Shown: positions 61,881 to 64,000 of the stretch, one piece after another | How positions within the stretch are numbered: position 1 is the stretch's first letter | How the letters are laid out: every line of letters starts with the position of its first letter | Source: Gibbula magus | Taxonomy: Eukaryota > Mollusca > Gastropoda > Trochida > Trochidae | Assembly: GCA_936450465.1 (NCBI GenBank) | Contig: OW388296.1 | Location: 37,600,023-37,664,022, forward strand | Direction: 5' to 3' | Length of the DNA stretch: 64,000 nt | Made by a program: the position numbers and the translations under genes | The notes under the pieces: generated by a model | What the model saw: the letters and a program-made list of their open reading frames with translations, nothing else | The model's database searches: none | Told to the model about the DNA's origin: nothing

Positions 61881-62360
61881 CAAAACCCCACGCCATTAGA
61901 GCGTAGATTTTGTAGATTTTGTCAAAATGTGGAAACTGAAGTTCATTTTATTTCAGAATTCCGCTTTTACAACGACCTCAGAAGTACTTTAATCAAGATG
62001 TTTATAATGTAACGGGGCCTTTAGATCTTTTTATCAAAATGTTAACGGAAAATAGCCCCAAACGCATAAAATGCATCTGTACAACCATTAGAAATATGGT
62101 TTATAGATGGAAATTATTTTTATCATTCTTATATCTATTTACTTACTTATTTAATTACTGGTATAAACCCGTATCATTGCTATTTTACCTACCTATATTT
62201 ACGAATATGTTGTACACTGTTTTATCTTGTAAAGTGTCCCATTAATCAAAACTTGGCTCGTTGTTTAATTTATAGTTTATGTCTTTTATACATGCTTTTT
62301 ACAATGTATATTTAACTTGTGACATTATGATAAAATATATCTGTCTGTCTGCCTGTCTAT
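61878..62360 (+). pseudogene. I/Nimb-like LINE 3' end, copy 3
   Basis: The frame reads LERRFCRFCQNVETEVHF then YNDLRSTLIKMF, the Cys/His C-terminal motif of I-type LINE ORF2, with later pieces (SPKRIKCICTTIRNMVYRW) in another frame. An AT-rich 3' UTR and AAAATATATCTGTCTGTCTG tail (62331-62350) follow. Only the extreme 3' end was inserted or survives. Confidence 0.7.
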
Positions 62361-62749
62361 ATCTATCATTACTGTGTATCTGAACTGCTATATCGAATCA
62401 CAAAGTGATTACAATGTTACAATATGGCATTAATGAACAATGTTTAACACTCAAATAGCAATCTAAATAATCAAAACGTTATGGTTCCTTTAATATGTCC
62501 CCATCACCTTGCTAAATGTTGCTATCGCAGTTGAATTCTGTAATATTTTCAGCTTTTTCTGACTGGCAAAAATGTAAAACTGCTGTAAATGGTAACTAAT
62601 AAAGTGATTTGGTTCACCAATTGCCAAACAATAGATCCATCTATATTAATTTTTATGTAAGTAGATATTTTCATGAGATGATACTTATAATATCTGTATA
62701 AGTTACTAAATCATGTTAGTCATTATGCCGAATTGGTCATATTTTCATC

Positions 62750-63430
62750 AAAGGTATTTTTTTCCATTAAAGACTTATTTATCATCAAAGTAAATTTTTT
62801 TTTTTACCAAAGTAAATTTTTCATTAAAGTCAATTTATTTTCAAAAACAATTTGTTCATCAAATTAAATTTTTAAATTAACAACATTTATGTTATCAAAG
62901 TAATGTTTTCCATCAAAGTCAATCTTTTCATCAAAGTCATTTTTATCATCAAAGTTAACTTTTTCATCAGAGTAATTTTTCTCATTAAAAGCAATTATTT
63001 CATCACAGTCAAATTCTTCATCAAAGTAATTTCTTTCTTTTAAGTAAAATATACCATCAAAGTAACATTTTTCATCAAAGTCATTTTTTTTCATCAAAGT
63101 CATTATTTTTCATTGAAGTAATTTTTTTTCATCAAAGTAAAAAATTTTCATCAAAATGTATTCTCTATTTAGGAAACTTTTTGCAATTGATATTAATTTA
63201 TCCATTAAAGCAAATATTTTCATCAGAATAATTATTTCATCAAAGTCTTTTTTCCCATCAAAGTCAAAATCTTCAAACATATCATTTTTGTCTTCATCAA
63301 AGTCATATTCTCCATTCAAGTCACTTTTTCTTTAAAAGCATTTCTTTTCATCAAAATAGTTTTCAATTAGAGTAATGTTTTGTTAGCAATGTTCACAGCA
63401 ACTTTTTTCAATAAAGTTACGTTTTGATGA
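62750..63430 (-). repeat. Degenerate 18-bp minisatellite, copy 3
   Basis: Counterpart of 48890-49560. Minus-strand frames 63103-62864 and 63319-63110 again read FDEK-type hexapeptides; small indels shift some boundaries relative to copy 2. Confidence 0.85.
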
Positions 63431-63469
63431 AATTATTTTTTTTTTTATTACAACATTGTAAAAAAACTT

Positions 63470-63687
63470 GTCTGAATATTTACAAAACTTTAATCTTATT
63501 TAATCACCTTTACAAATATTTAATCTCAGAGTAAATATGGAGTAAATATGGATTAAATGTGATATTTACTCCCCTTTACTCTGTTGTAAATTGTGTCTTT
63601 AATCCGGAGTAAAGGGGAGTAAAGGGGATTAAATGACATCTTTAATCCATATTTACTCCGGATTAAATAGGACTTTTTCATCCAGTG
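63470..63687 (+). repeat. Right subterminal repeat array of copy 3
   Basis: Practically identical to 49610-49827, ending catccagtg. Confidence 0.8.
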
Positions 63688-63690
63688 CCA

Positions 63691-64000
63691 GTCATGTACA
63701 ACAGCCCTAATTGTTTAATTACGTGTATGCGCATACGTCTATATACACTACGTTGCAGCATTGATGTACACACGCCTGTCTCTTATACAGCTCTTTGGCG
63801 GCCTCCGCAATTGTGTTTAATGAGTTCACGCAAAAGAGCACCGACATATTTATACATTACAATAATTGTCCACAATGTGAACAAATTTGAGTTACGCAAG
63901 GTAATTTTCCGGCTCCATTGATCTATTGGTTCCAGGACAAAATTGCCAATGACCCCACAAAAGTTGAAAAGACTTTCAAAAGTATACTAATTTAGTTTGG
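63691..64000. other. Right flank of copy 3, unannotated
   Basis: Unique sequence with one 78-codon frame of no recognisable type. Nothing else seen. Confidence 0.5.

Larger units (their letters stand above)
52600..63687 (+). mobile_element. Giant CACTGG-ended DNA element, copy 3 (11,088 bp)
   Basis: Same termini and orientation as copy 2, with its own 3-bp duplication CCA at 52597-52599 and 63688-63690. Because the duplications and flanks differ from copy 2, each entered separately. It is shorter mainly because the satellite has 7 units instead of 20, and the poly-C and GA runs are absent. All nested features of copy 2 recur: MITE 53723-54282, retroposon 55552-56523, SINE 58816-59059, 905-bp duplication 58190-59650. 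No transposase frame. Confidence 0.9.

Overview
This window is animal nuclear DNA with no prokaryotic features. It is AT-rich, microsatellite-laden and built almost entirely of transposable elements in several nested layers. The mix of element types points to a lophotrochozoan, most likely a mollusc: a CR1/L2-like LINE with a 2A peptide, I/Nimb-like LINEs ending in AATAAAGAACTTGAC, a SINE-type tail ending (ACTC)n, a Penelope-like element and DIRS-like gag remnants. A vetigastropod such as an abalone is my best guess, from remembered repeat tails only. One convincing host exon was found: a 230-bp transmembrane exon on the minus strand at 15.4-15.65 kb with good splice sites at both ends.

The most striking content is a family of giant DNA elements with ends CACTGG...CCAGTG. 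Copy 1 (minus orientation) runs from before base 1 to 4049. Copy 2 is 37520-49827 (12.3 kb) and copy 3 is 52600-63687 (11.1 kb). Copies 2 and 3 have different 3-bp target-site duplications (AAT and CCA), so they are separate transposition events and not a segmental duplication. Both ends carry dense subterminal arrays of GGAGTAAAT/GGATTAAAT motifs, as in CACTA/EnSpm elements. No transposase reading frame is visible inside, so they appear non-autonomous. They carry an 86-bp satellite (20 units in copy 2, 7 in copy 3), an 18-bp minisatellite, a TA-flanked MITE, a tRNA-derived SINE, LINE 3' ends and a 0.97-kb retroposon. A small remnant resembling animal EnSpm-type transposase lies outside the copies at 34.9-35.3 kb.

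Layout: 1-4.05 kb giant copy 1; 4.05-7 kb retroposon tails and a (GAA)n tract; 7-9 kb a GGATCC/ATCCGG-rich repeat and a decayed plus-strand LINE endonuclease; 9-13.3 kb a minus-strand CR1/L2-like LINE (ORF1, 2A peptide, endonuclease, RT) split by a TTAA-flanked 0.84-kb element; 13.3-15.8 kb remains of a host gene; 15.8-20.75 kb a fold-back Penelope-like element whose left arm was entered by an intact-ORF I/Nimb-like LINE; 20.8-24 kb a DIRS-like gag/RT remnant fused to a Rex1/CR1-like LINE fragment; 25-28.1 kb three small DNA transposons and SINE/tRNA-like pieces; 28.6-30.6 kb a GC-richer island of probable retroelement origin; 30.6-37.5 kb mostly featureless DNA with a hairpin and the transposase remnant; 37.5-63.7 kb the two giant elements and a 2.8-kb spacer.

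These pieces do not form a pathway. Their value is the relative chronology they record: LINE into Penelope arm, TTAA element into LINE, retroposon into the giant element after copy 1 diverged. All identities come from reading translated frames and repeat structure by eye; no database comparison was made.
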